A stretch of DNA of 64,000 nt from Pseudomonadota bacterium (GTDB lineage Bacteria > Myxococcota > Myxococcia > Myxococcales > Myxococcaceae): the NCBI GenBank assembly GCA_023423535.1, contig JAFAFL010000082.1, forward strand, positions 1-64,000, written 5' to 3'. The notes beneath the pieces are model-generated. The model did not search any database. It was not told the DNA's origin and worked only from the letters and a program-made list of their open reading frames with translations. The translations under genes were made by a program, and so were the position numbers. How positions within the stretch are numbered: position 1 is the first letter of the stretch; every line of letters begins with the position of its first letter. This document shows positions 52,052-60,951 of the stretch, piece after piece.

Positions 52052-52867
52052 TCACGCCGCCGCGGCGATCCTCTCCAGCCGCGCGAGCAGGGCAGGCGGT
52101 GCAGCGGTGTGCAGCGCGCCGAACCGACGCACCGGCGCGGCGGCCCCCCCCGCGGAGCTCGCCGCCGAACGACGGGGCGGAGAAGCGGGCGCGGCTGCCG
52201 GAGGCGGGAGCGGACCACGTCTCGCGCGATCCGGGGCGGACTCGGAGCGGGCGGCGCGCGGACGGACCTCCGGCATCTCCTCGGCTGCGGCGAACGCGGG
52301 CGGCTCGAGCTCGATCAATGCGTCGCGCATGCGAGACAGCGCGCGGGACACTCTCATTCGCACAGCGCCCTCGCGGAGGTTGAATGCAGAGGCGAGCTCC
52401 GCGTAGCCGACGCCATGTCCGAAGTGCAGCACCACGATCGCGCGCTCGCTCTCGCCGAGGGCATCCAACGCGCGCTCCGCATCCTCGCGCCGCGAGAGCA
52501 GCTCCCACACCGGCGGCGCCTCGTCGGCGTGACCCTCCGGATCCGGTTCGCCTGCGTCTTCGTCCCACGGCTGTCGGCGCAGTCGGGTGAGGTGATCGAA
52601 GCAGAGGTTCCGAGCGATGCGCAGCAGCCACGAGCGCGACGACGCCTCACCTCGGAACTGAGCCAGCCCCGCGACGGCGCGGCTGAAAGCCTCCTGGCTG
52701 AGGTCTTCCGCGGTCGAAGGGTCTCGCACCAGCGCGCGGCAGAGCGCGTACACGTCCGCCGCCCACGCGGTGACCAGCAGCGCCGCCGCCCGCTTCCGCT
52801 CGCCGATGCGCAGCAGCTCGGTCAGCTCCGCGTCCACCGCCGCTGCGTCCTGTGCCCCTCCGCTCAT
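52052..52867 (-). CDS. ECF-family sigma factor with C-terminal extension
   Basis: 271 residues. Region 2 (AEDLSQEAFSRAVAGLAQFR, SWLLRIARNLCFDHLTR) and region 4 (GESERAIVVLHFGHGVGYAE, LREGAVRMRVSRALSRMR) are clear, covering residues 1-185. About 85 residues rich in Ala/Pro/Arg follow. ECF factors with such tails are often self-regulated, as no anti-sigma gene is adjacent. ATG 52867 has GAGG in front; a GTG two codons earlier is also possible. A run of eight C (52144-52151) inside the tail-coding part could be prone to frame slippage. Confidence 0.87.
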   Translation of the reverse strand: MSGGAQDAAAVDAELTELLRIGERKRAAALLVTAWAADVYALCRALVRDPSTAEDLSQEAFSRAVAGLAQFRGEASSRSWLLRIARNLCFDHLTRLRRQPWDEDAGEPDPEGHADEAPPVWELLSRREDAERALDALGESERAIVVLHFGHGVGYAELASAFNLREGAVRMRVSRALSRMRDALIELEPPAFAAAEEMPEVRPRAARSESAPDRARRGPLPPPAAAPASPPRRSAASSAGGAAAPVRRFGALHTAAPPALLARLERIAAAA

Positions 52868-53020
52868 GCGCACCTCAGGCTGCCACCGGCGGTATCAGAC
52901 GACGCAGCCATTCTTTTGTCACACGCGGCCTTTTTCTCCCTCTGGGCGCGGCCCTCACTGTGACAGCGCGCGCGGTCCGCCGTCCTCTTTCGTGAATCCG
53001 AAAAGAGGCGAGGCACGCAC

Positions 53021-54079
53021 ATGAACGACCTGAACGACGGCATCCACATCCTGCACGGCAACACCCTCCAGCTCGGCGAGGGGCTGACGGTGACCTTCCA
53101 GCGCACGCTGCGCATCCCGGACGACGGCAAGCGCTACCCGCTGCCGCCGGGGCTCGGCGCGTTTCCGCTGCGGCGCGTGGGCGACTACCTCGACCGCGTC
53201 CCCGAGGAGTGGCGCGAGCGCGGCGGCGTCTTCCTCCCCATGTACCAGCGCGAGGCGATGTGGCTGGCCTTCAGCGGCACGCCGCACGCGCTGAAGATCG
53301 GCGTGGGCAAGGTCTGCGCGATCAGCGGCGAGCGCTGGGCGGAGGGCCTGCGCAAGAAGCCGCAGAACTACGCAGTCCCGCCGCACCAGCCGTGGCTCGA
53401 CGGCATCGCCAGCGGCAGGGGCACCATCCGTCAGTTCGTCGCGATGCCGCTCGGGCTCGGCTACACCGTGGAGGGGCAGGTGACGGGCGAGGAGAAGGAA
53501 GGCGGCATCCAGCTGCAGGCCTTTCCGCCGAAGCCGGGCGCCATCCCGCCGCCGCCGCCGCGCAGCTTCCGCTGCGAGGAGTCCTCCGCGATGCCGCCGC
53601 CGATGGCCTGCGCCGCGCCCGCTGCCGCCCCCGCCTCCACGGGTGGTCCGGACACCGCGAGACGCTCGCGCAGCAGCGCGGGGAGCATGGGACTCGCCGC
53701 CGGTGGACGGATGACGCAGAAGATCTACCCCGACCCCTATGGGCCCGAGGCCTGGGACCTCTCGGTGCGCCGCCGCGTGTTCGTCCACATCGTGAACAGC
53801 GAGCTGTGGCGGGAGATCACCGGCGAGGAGGCGCCCGCCACGCCGGTCACCGCGAAGAGCTACGCGAGCGCCGGGCTGCCCTGGTTCGCGCTCTACGACG
53901 AGGCGGCGCCCACGTTGGAGCCCACGGCCGTGCTCGCGGGCGTGAAGTCGGTGAAGTGCCTCGACGAGGAGAAGAGCACGTCCCCGCTGCAGGACGACGG
54001 CAGCGTGCAGCCCGGGCCGGTGAAGGGCCTGTGGCACAAGCTCGCCGGCGCGCTGTCGGTCGACGACGGGAAGTGGTGA
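53021..54079 (+). CDS. Conserved protein of unknown function
   Basis: 352 residues, no TM segment. The sequence looks conserved: LQLGEGLTVTFQRTLRIPDD, YPLPPGLGAFPLRRV, GVFLPMYQREAMWLAFSG, VRQFVAMPLGLGYTVEGQV-like (here IRQFVAMPLGLGYTVEGQ), and in the C-terminal half GRMTQKIYPDPYG and FVHIVNSELWREITG. A Pro/Ala/Ser-rich linker divides the two parts (about 180-225). I have met similar proteins in actinobacteria and other groups, always uncharacterised, so I assign no function. It is convergent with the small XRE gene. Confidence 0.75.
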   Translation: MNDLNDGIHILHGNTLQLGEGLTVTFQRTLRIPDDGKRYPLPPGLGAFPLRRVGDYLDRVPEEWRERGGVFLPMYQREAMWLAFSGTPHALKIGVGKVCAISGERWAEGLRKKPQNYAVPPHQPWLDGIASGRGTIRQFVAMPLGLGYTVEGQVTGEEKEGGIQLQAFPPKPGAIPPPPPRSFRCEESSAMPPPMACAAPAAAPASTGGPDTARRSRSSAGSMGLAAGGRMTQKIYPDPYGPEAWDLSVRRRVFVHIVNSELWREITGEEAPATPVTAKSYASAGLPWFALYDEAAPTLEPTAVLAGVKSVKCLDEEKSTSPLQDDGSVQPGPVKGLWHKLAGALSVDDGKW

Positions 54080-54084
54080 CGGCG

Positions 54085-54408
54085 CTACCGGCTGTCGAAC
54101 ATCGCGCGGACCACGCGCCAGGCCACGCGCACCTCGCGCTGGCTGCGGCGGGCGAGGAAGTCGCAGATCTGCGAGACGAGATCCGGCCGCTCGCGTTCGA
54201 AGCCGGTGAACAGGGTGCGGAACGAAATCTCCAGCCCGGTGCAGAGCTTGTGCAACGTGTCGAGCGACGGCGAGAACGCGCCCCGCTCGATGCGGCGCAC
54301 CGCGTCCACCGACAGCTCCGACAGCTCGGCGAGCTCCTCCTGCGTGAGCCCGCGCGACAGCCTCAGCCTGCGCAGGTGCGCGCCGAACTTGTCGCCGAAA
54401 TGACCCAT
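54085..54408 (-). CDS. XRE-family helix-turn-helix protein
   Basis: 107 residues. The HTH_3 domain (about 8-66) is LRRLRLSRGLTQEELAELSE with recognition helix VDAVRRIERGAFSPSLDTL. The C-terminal 40 residues are helical (RPDLVSQICDFLARRSQ) and may mediate dimerisation. No toxin gene is adjacent, so it is more likely a transcriptional regulator. Confidence 0.87.
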   Translation of the reverse strand: MGHFGDKFGAHLRRLRLSRGLTQEELAELSELSVDAVRRIERGAFSPSLDTLHKLCTGLEISFRTLFTGFERERPDLVSQICDFLARRSQREVRVAWRVVRAMFDSR

Positions 54409-54483
54409 AGACGCCCGTCCTCCCCCGCGATGAATCTCTGGCCGGCGGCCATCGGAGGGAAGGGCATCTGTGCGGTGCTTGAA

Positions 54484-55266
54484 TCAGCGCGCCGGCGCGG
54501 ACGCCGCGTAGAAGACGGCCGCCGCGCCGATCACCGCCGCCGCCCCACCCGCGTACACCCACGGGCTGCGGAACCAGGGCTCTCTTGTGACCACCGACAA
54601 GCGCAGCGGCGCCTGTGGTCCTGCGCCGCGTGCCACCGTGTTGCCCTCCGCGTCGTTCGCCTCGACGTAGTACCAGGCGGTGAAGCCCTCGGCGCCCTTC
54701 GCGGCGGGGATCTCCGCCTGGCAGAGGCCCTCGCTGCAGCGCATCGAGACCGCCCACCACGGTCCCTCCGCGGAGAGCGCGTGACGCAGGAGCACCGTGC
54801 GCGCCTCGCCGGACGGATCGACGAGCCTTGCCCGCACCCGCTGCGCCTGCGCCGCGTCGCCGGGGAGGATCTCCAGCCGCGTGCGGCCCTCGAACTTCTG
54901 CCGCATCGACTCGAAGAAGCGCACCTGCCGCGCCGGCGCATCGGACGGCAGCCGCAGCGACGGATCGAGCTCCAGCGCCTCGTAGGCGCGCGCCTGACCG
55001 GTGCGCTCGTCGCCGAGCACGAAGTGGATGAAGCCCAGCTCGAACAGGGCCCGCGCGCGGTTGGAGACCGGCTGGTCGGGCAACGCGAGGAAGCGCTGGT
55101 ACTCCACCACCGCCTCCTCGTAGCGCAGCTCGCCGGAGAGCCTTCGCGCGTTGTCCAGCGGGCCCAGCTCCTGCGCGAGCGCCTGCGCCGAAAAGACGAA
55201 CAGACACAGCGCGGTGAACGAGAGCAGAAGCGAGCGAGGAGTGAGGGCGGGCGTCACGGGGGACAC
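54484..55266 (-). CDS. TPR-like secreted/membrane protein
   Basis: 260 residues. A signal peptide (SLLLSFTALCLFVFSAQALA) is followed by a helical TPR-like segment (about 30-110: LRYEEAVVEYQRFLALPD, ARALFELGFIHFVLGDER), a beta-rich middle (about 115-225; RTRLEILPGD, GFTAWYYVEANDAEGN) and a C-terminal TM (SPWVYAGGAAAVIGAAAVFY). This layout is very common in myxobacterial hypothetical proteins. It begins 12 bases after mreB in the same direction and is probably co-transcribed with it. GTG start; a second GTG is three codons downstream. Confidence 0.78.
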   Translation of the reverse strand: MSPVTPALTPRSLLLSFTALCLFVFSAQALAQELGPLDNARRLSGELRYEEAVVEYQRFLALPDQPVSNRARALFELGFIHFVLGDERTGQARAYEALELDPSLRLPSDAPARQVRFFESMRQKFEGRTRLEILPGDAAQAQRVRARLVDPSGEARTVLLRHALSAEGPWWAVSMRCSEGLCQAEIPAAKGAEGFTAWYYVEANDAEGNTVARGAGPQAPLRLSVVTREPWFRSPWVYAGGAAAVIGAAAVFYAASAPAR

Positions 55267-55278
55267 CCTACCGGTTCT

Positions 55279-56313
<1,035 letters not shown>

Positions 56314-56531
56314 AGTCCCTGTCAAGAGCAGGCGAGCGGGTGCGGCAAGGTACGCCCATCAACCGCCGAAGTGAAACGAAAATGCCAACGTTTCAGCCAC
56401 TTGGCGACCGGCTGCGCACACCGTCAGACACCCGTCCGCGGTGCAGGCGTGCAGTCCACCAGCGTGCACCTCCGGGCCCCCGGACCCCTAGCTTTGTCTG
56501 AACCCGGAGATGGCACGTGGGAGGTGGAGAG

Positions 56532-56816
56532 ATGAGAGCCCTGATCCTGGCGGGCGCGCTCGCGTTGGCGGCGCCGGCCTTCGCCCAGACCGCACAGCCA
56601 CAGGCTTCCGAGCCGCCGTCGCAGCCGCCGTCCGGCCAGGCCGGGGGAGGTGCGGAGGCGCGCGTCCCGGAGGTCATCCGCGTCGATCCCCCGCGGCTCG
56701 TCACCGAGCGCACCTACGGCAAACAGAGCGGTCCGAACGAGCGCTGGAACGAACCCATCCAGGTGCGCAAGAGCTTCGCGCCGGAGCTGCAACGGTCGGC
56801 GCAGAACCTCGACTGA
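56532..56816 (+). CDS. Small secreted protein
   Basis: 94 residues with a signal peptide ending in APAFAQ. The ATG is preceded by GGAGGTGGAGAG, an unusually good ribosome-binding site. The mature part is short, Gln/Pro/Gly-rich at first, then RVPEVIRVDPPRLVTERTYG and a tail NEPIQVRKSFAPEL. No family recognised. It stands between mreB (divergent) and the photosensor cluster. Confidence 0.7.
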   Translation: MRALILAGALALAAPAFAQTAQPQASEPPSQPPSGQAGGGAEARVPEVIRVDPPRLVTERTYGKQSGPNERWNEPIQVRKSFAPELQRSAQNLD

Positions 56817-56817
56817 A

Positions 56818-56842
56818 ACGACCGCACACGGAGGTCGTGTTT
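56818..56842 (+). terminator. Possible weak terminator after the small secreted protein
   Basis: ACGACC (56818-56823) pairs with GGTCGT (56833-56838) around a nine-base loop; GTTT follows. The stem is short, so confidence is limited. Confidence 0.35.
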
Positions 56843-56918
56843 CGGCCCGAACCCTTCCAGGCGGTAGGTCCACTGACCACCCTCCGCGCGGACCTGCCCC
56901 GTATTAGATGGAAAGCAG

Positions 56919-57650
56919 ATGTCCTTTACGCCCATTCCCTCCGCCGAAGCGCTCGTTCCGCTGCGCGATGCCTACCTCGAGGCCCAGCTCCGCGGCGCGC
57001 GCCGGGAGGCCATCCGCCTGCTGATGGAGGAGGGCCTGCAGAAGGGCGTCGGGGTGCTCGCGCTGCAGAAGCACGTCATCGCCGCGGCGCAGCGGGAGAT
57101 CGGCCGGCTGTGGCAGGAGAACCGGATCAGCGTGGCGCAGGAGCACCAGGCCACCGCCATCTCCCACGTGGCGCTGGCGCACCTCTACCAGCAGTCGCAG
57201 CCGGAGCCGGCGAACGGCAGGCGCATCGTCGTGGCGTGCGTTCCCGGTGAGCAGCACGACTTTCCCGCGCGGCTGCTCGCGGACGCGCTGGACCTCTGCG
57301 GCTTCGAGGTCCGCTACCTCGGTGCCGACGTTCCGCAGCGCGATCTGATCGAGCTGGTGAAGCGGGAGCGGCCGCAGCTGCTCTGCCTGTCGGTGACGAT
57401 GAGCTTCAACGTGCCCTCCTTGAAGCAGGTGGTCTCGGCGCTGCGCGAGGAGGTGCCGCAGGTACGCCTCGCGATCGGTGGGCACGCCTGTCAGTGGGAG
57501 GCGGGGCTCTGCGCGGGGCTGGGGGCGGAGGTCACCGGCGAGGATGCGCTGGAGGTGGTGGAGAAGATCCGCGGGCTGCTCGGCGTGCGCAGCGCGAGGA
57601 GCGCGGAGGAGGTCGGCGCGACCGTGGCCGCGGAGGGAGCACCGGCTTGA
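56919..57650 (+). CDS. Cobalamin-binding sensor protein with CarH-type photosensor motif
   Basis: 243 residues, cytoplasmic. A four-helix cap (about 10-95) carries W65-x9-E75-H76 in LWQENRISVAQEHQATAISH, the W-x9-EH signature that in CarH/LitR photoreceptors packs over 5'-deoxyadenosylcobalamin. The Rossmann B12-binding domain follows (about 100-230): E111-x-H113 in VPGEQHDFPARL stands for DxHxxG (His = lower cobalt ligand), then YLGADVP, LSVTMS and AIGGHA. Unlike CarH there is no DNA-binding domain. The next gene, a hybrid kinase, starts inside its stop codon, so the sensor probably signals to that kinase. The ligand could also be methylcobalamin or the role redox, but the motif favours light. 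Confidence 0.88.
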   Translation: MSFTPIPSAEALVPLRDAYLEAQLRGARREAIRLLMEEGLQKGVGVLALQKHVIAAAQREIGRLWQENRISVAQEHQATAISHVALAHLYQQSQPEPANGRRIVVACVPGEQHDFPARLLADALDLCGFEVRYLGADVPQRDLIELVKRERPQLLCLSVTMSFNVPSLKQVVSALREEVPQVRLAIGGHACQWEAGLCAGLGAEVTGEDALEVVEKIRGLLGVRSARSAEEVGATVAAEGAPA

Positions 57651-59242
57651 GCGCGCGCGGGTTCACGGCGCACAGCCGCGAGTTCCACCTCACCTGCACG
57701 CCGGACGGACGGGTCCTCTCCGCCGACGCGCGGGCGCTGCGGCAGGTCGGGTTGTCGGAGGGGGACGACCTCCTCGCGCACGCGGCGCCGGGCACCGCCG
57801 ACAAGCTGCGCGAGCTGCTGCGGCGGGCGGCGGGCGCGGAGGTGACGGACTGGGAGACGCCGCTGGTCGTCCGCGAGCGCGAGGTGCTCACGGTCAGCTT
57901 CAGCGGGTGGCCCGGCGACGAGGGTGTGGAGCTGCTCGGGGTGCTGGTGCCGCCGCAGTGGGGGAGGGCGCTGCAGGAGTCGCAGCAGTCCATCGAGGAC
58001 ATCGTCGCGCTGCACCGGCAGGTCTCGCGGCAGCAGCGGGAGCTCGAGGAGTCGCACCGGGGGATCCTCGCGCTGCACGCGGAGCTGCAGGAGAAGGCGG
58101 GGGCGCTGCGGCGCACCGCGGATCTGCGCGCGCGGATGGTGGCGCAGGTGAGCCACGAGTTCCGCACCCCGCTGCACACCATCCTCGGGCTGTCGCGGCT
58201 GCTGCTCGACGAGGTCGATGGTCCGTTGCGTCCGGAGCAGGCGAAGCAGGTGGGCTTCATCAAGAGCTCGGCGGAGGAGCTGGTGGCCTTCGTCAACGAC
58301 CTGCTCGACCTCTCTCGCGCTGAGAGCGGGAAAGCGCCGTTGCGGGTGGTGCGCCAGCCCCTCACCGAGCTCGTGGGCGCGCTGCGCGGGATGCTGCGGC
58401 CGCTGGTGTCGCCGGACGCGCGCGCGGTGCTGGAGGTGGACGAGCCGCCGCCGGGGATCGTGGTGGAGACGGACGTGGGGAAGGTCGCGCAGATCGTCCG
58501 CAACCTCGTGGCCAACGCGCTGAAGTTCACGCCGGAGGGCGAGGTGCGGGTGCGCGCGTGGGAGGAGGGCATCTGCCTCGTCATCGAGGTGAGGGACACC
58601 GGGATCGGCATCGCGGAGGAGGACCTGCCGCGGGTGTTCGAGGAGTACGGACAGGTGGAGCATTCACTGCAGCACCGCGTGCAGGGCACCGGGCTGGGGC
58701 TGCCCCTGTCGCGGAAGCTCGCGGAGGTGCTCGGTGGTTCTCTGGAGGTGCAGAGCACCGTCGGCCGCGGCACCGCGTTCACGCTGAAGGTTCCCCGCGA
58801 ACACCGCGAGGTGCGCGAGCTGGAGAGGCTCCGTGCGCAGCCGCTCGATCCGGGCCGCGCGCCGGTGCTGGTTCTGGAGGACGACCGCGAGCAGCTCTTC
58901 GGCTACGAGCGCTACCTCTCGCTGGCGGGCTTCCAGGTGCTGCCCGCGCGCACGGTGGACGAGGCGCGGGCGATGCTGAAGCGGGTGCGGCCGGCGGTGG
59001 TGGTGCTGGACCTCGTGCTGGAGAGCGAGGACACCTGGGGCTTCCTCTCCGAGCTGAAGGCGCGCGAGGAGACGAGCGACGTGCCGGTGCTGGTGGTGAC
59101 GCTCTATCCGGCGGAGGTGCGCGCGAAGGCGCTGGGCGCGGACGCGTTCTGCCTCAAGCCGGTGGACAAGGACGTGCTGCTGCAGACGCTCTCGAGGCTC
59201 GTGTCCAGCGAGGGCGGTGGCGCGCGGCAGGGAGGGACGTAG
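57647..59242 (+). CDS. Hybrid histidine kinase coupled to the B12 sensor
   Basis: 531 residues. TTG start with GGAGGG upstream, overlapping the B12-sensor stop (TTGA). N-terminal PAS-like region (about 1-110, TPDGRVLSADARALRQVG), coiled coil (about 115-165), HisKA with His in VSHEFRTPLHTILGLSR, HATPase_c (NLVANALKFTPEG, DTGIGIAEEDLP, GTGLGLPLSRKLAEVL), and a C-terminal receiver (about 405-525) with the acidic pair in LVLEDDREQ, Asp in VVVLDLVLE and Lys in CLKPVDK. No chromophore domain of its own, so the input is probably the coupled cobalamin protein. Confidence 0.92.
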   Translation: MSARGFTAHSREFHLTCTPDGRVLSADARALRQVGLSEGDDLLAHAAPGTADKLRELLRRAAGAEVTDWETPLVVREREVLTVSFSGWPGDEGVELLGVLVPPQWGRALQESQQSIEDIVALHRQVSRQQRELEESHRGILALHAELQEKAGALRRTADLRARMVAQVSHEFRTPLHTILGLSRLLLDEVDGPLRPEQAKQVGFIKSSAEELVAFVNDLLDLSRAESGKAPLRVVRQPLTELVGALRGMLRPLVSPDARAVLEVDEPPPGIVVETDVGKVAQIVRNLVANALKFTPEGEVRVRAWEEGICLVIEVRDTGIGIAEEDLPRVFEEYGQVEHSLQHRVQGTGLGLPLSRKLAEVLGGSLEVQSTVGRGTAFTLKVPREHREVRELERLRAQPLDPGRAPVLVLEDDREQLFGYERYLSLAGFQVLPARTVDEARAMLKRVRPAVVVLDLVLESEDTWGFLSELKAREETSDVPVLVVTLYPAEVRAKALGADAFCLKPVDKDVLLQTLSRLVSSEGGGARQGGT

Positions 59243-60337
59243 GTGGAGCCCAATCCCGCCAGCATTCTCGTCGTCGAGGACCGACCGGGCGCGCGGTACA
59301 TGACCGTGCAGCTCATGCGGCGCGCGGGCTTCCACGTGGACGAGGCGGGCACCGGACTCGAGGGCCTGGAGAAGGTGCGCAGCGGGAGGCCGGATCTGGT
59401 GCTGCTCGACGTGCACCTGCCGGACCTCAACGGGCGCGAGGTGGCGAAGCGGATCAAGGACGACCCCGAGCTGGGGACGACGCTGGTGGTGCACCTCACC
59501 GGCGCCTCGATCGAGCCGGAGGACCGCGTGCGCGGACTCTACGGCGGCGCCGACGCGTACCTGACGAGGCCCATCGGCGACGAGGAGCTGGTGGCGAACG
59601 TGCGCGCGCTCATCCGGCTGAAGCGGAGGGCGGAGGATGCGCTGGCGGAGCGCGACCAGTTCATGTCCATCGCCGCGCACGAGCTGCGCAACCCCATCAC
59701 CGCGCTCTTCCTCAGCTTTCAGCGCGTGCTGCGCATGTACAAGAAGGGCCCGGTGGAGAGTGAGCGCGCCATTGCCGTGCTGGAGACGGCGGAGGTGCAG
59801 CTCAAGGGTCTGCGGGATCTGGTGAACGAGCTGCTCGACGTCTCGAAGCTCAAGGGCCGGCGGATGTTGATGGAGCACGAGCGAGTGGACGTGGGGCAGC
59901 TCGTGCAGCGTCTGGTGGAGCGCTTCGAGGAGCTGGGGCGCGAGGCCGGCTGCACCTTGACGTACAGCGCGCCGGAGGGGCCGGTGCTGACGAGCGGCGA
60001 CGCCACGCGGCTGGAGCAGATCTTCACCAACCTCCTCACCAACGCGTTCAAGTACGGCGCGGGCGGGCCGGTGCGGGTGGCGGTGTGGCGCGACGGCGTG
60101 CGGGTGAAGGTCAGCGTGGAGGACCGGGGCAGCGGCATCCCGCCCGAGGCGCTGGCGCGGATCTTCGACGCCTACGAGCGCGCGAGCGACCAGAGCGCGC
60201 GGGACAGCCTCGGGCTCGGCCTGTTCATCGCGCGGGAGATCGCGCTCGCGCACGAGGGCGACATCCGGGTGGAGAGCAGGGAGGGAGAGGGCAGCCGGTT
60301 CACGGTGGAGCTGCCGGCGATCGATGGCCCTCGGTGA
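59243..60337 (+). CDS. Receiver-histidine kinase (REC-HisKA-HATPase)
   Basis: 364 residues, GTG start directly after the preceding stop, with GGGAGG upstream. Receiver domain first (about 1-125; VVEDRPGARY, Asp in LVLLDVHLPDLNG, T-R-P in place of T-K-P at AYLTRPIG), so the conserved Lys is Arg. Then HisKA (IAAHELRNPITAL) and HATPase_c (NLLTNAFKYGAGG, DRGSGIPPEAL, SLGLGLFIAREIA). It could take a phosphoryl group from the hybrid kinase upstream, as the second step of a relay. Its last 38 bases overlap, convergently, the heme-oxygenase gene. Confidence 0.92.
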   Translation: MEPNPASILVVEDRPGARYMTVQLMRRAGFHVDEAGTGLEGLEKVRSGRPDLVLLDVHLPDLNGREVAKRIKDDPELGTTLVVHLTGASIEPEDRVRGLYGGADAYLTRPIGDEELVANVRALIRLKRRAEDALAERDQFMSIAAHELRNPITALFLSFQRVLRMYKKGPVESERAIAVLETAEVQLKGLRDLVNELLDVSKLKGRRMLMEHERVDVGQLVQRLVERFEELGREAGCTLTYSAPEGPVLTSGDATRLEQIFTNLLTNAFKYGAGGPVRVAVWRDGVRVKVSVEDRGSGIPPEALARIFDAYERASDQSARDSLGLGLFIAREIALAHEGDIRVESREGEGSRFTVELPAIDGPR

Positions 60338-60872
60338 GGTGACGTTCGAGCGACTCGAAGACCCACTGTGCGGCCGCTGCCGCTTCGCCATAGGCGCTCT
60401 CGGGCACGGTGCGTTCGGCCGCGGCACAGAACGCGCGCCAGCGGGAACCGGTCTGCGCGCCGTAGGGATCGAGAAAGCGGAAGGGCGCGGCCTCCGGGAG
60501 CACGCGGCGGAGGTGGCGGGAGATGAGCTGTCCGCCGAGCGTCGAGCCCTCCAGCACGTAGAGCGCCCCCACCTTTCCGGCGAAGGAGCCGAGCGGCGGG
60601 TCGTTGCCCTCTTCGCTCGCGGGCAGCTCCGCCATGCCGATGGAGGCGAGGTCTTCGCGCAGCCGAGGGAGCTTCAGGCGTTCGGCCGGATCGAGCCCCA
60701 GCTGTTCGACCGCGGACGCCAGCTGCGGTTCGACGCGGACGTAGAAGGCGTGCAGGCGCAGGAGGTGCGCCCGGTAGACCTCGAGCGTGAGATCGTCGCG
60801 CATCAGCGGGACGACGCGCTCCAGGCGGGCGTGGGCCTCGGCGGTGTGGGCTTTGAGCAGGGGCAGGAGCAT
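60300..60872 (-). CDS. Biliverdin-producing heme oxygenase
   Basis: 190 residues from ATG 60872. Heme-oxygenase features: the N-terminal helix with the probable proximal haem ligand His14 (KAHTAEAHARLE), and the distal-helix glycine motif in ALYVLEGSTLGGQLISRHL. Length and motif spacing fit the short BphO-like bacterial heme oxygenases often found next to bacteriophytochromes. It opens haem to biliverdin IX-alpha, CO and iron. It is encoded back-to-back with the bilin-reductase operon (79 bases between starts), so biliverdin would be the substrate of the reductase. Annotation rests on motif recognition. Confidence 0.88.
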   Translation of the reverse strand: MLLPLLKAHTAEAHARLERVVPLMRDDLTLEVYRAHLLRLHAFYVRVEPQLASAVEQLGLDPAERLKLPRLREDLASIGMAELPASEEGNDPPLGSFAGKVGALYVLEGSTLGGQLISRHLRRVLPEAAPFRFLDPYGAQTGSRWRAFCAAAERTVPESAYGEAAAAAQWVFESLERHLTEGHRSPAAPP

Positions 60873-60951
60873 GTCGGTGCGCGGGGTGGCCGGACCTTTC
60901 GGACCATCGCACGTGCGGACGGGAGCGGGCAGAGGACGCGGTGGAGACGAC
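60873..60951. promoter_or_regulatory. Divergent promoter region, heme oxygenase / globin-reductase operon
   Basis: The 79 bases between the two start codons must hold both promoters. It contains the inverted pair CACGTGCGG / partial complement around 60910-60920 (core CACGTG is palindromic), but no clear -35/-10 pair. Confidence 0.35.

Noticed and set aside
52140..52152. Frameshift in the ECF sigma gene at the C8 run
   Set aside because: The C-terminal reading continues with a plausible helical end (ALLARLERIAAA) in the current frame, and the alternative frame offers no recognisable domain; kept as a note only.
56919..57650. Methionine synthase or corrinoid methyltransferase subunit
   Set aside because: The cap-plus-B12 arrangement is similar, but W-x9-EH, the ExH variant and the kinase context fit the CarH-type sensor better; no methyltransferase gene is nearby.
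57647..60337. Phytochrome identity for the two kinases beside the heme oxygenase
   Set aside because: Neither protein contains a PAS-GAF-PHY chromophore module or a GAF cysteine; they have only a short PAS-like region or a receiver in front of the kinase core.
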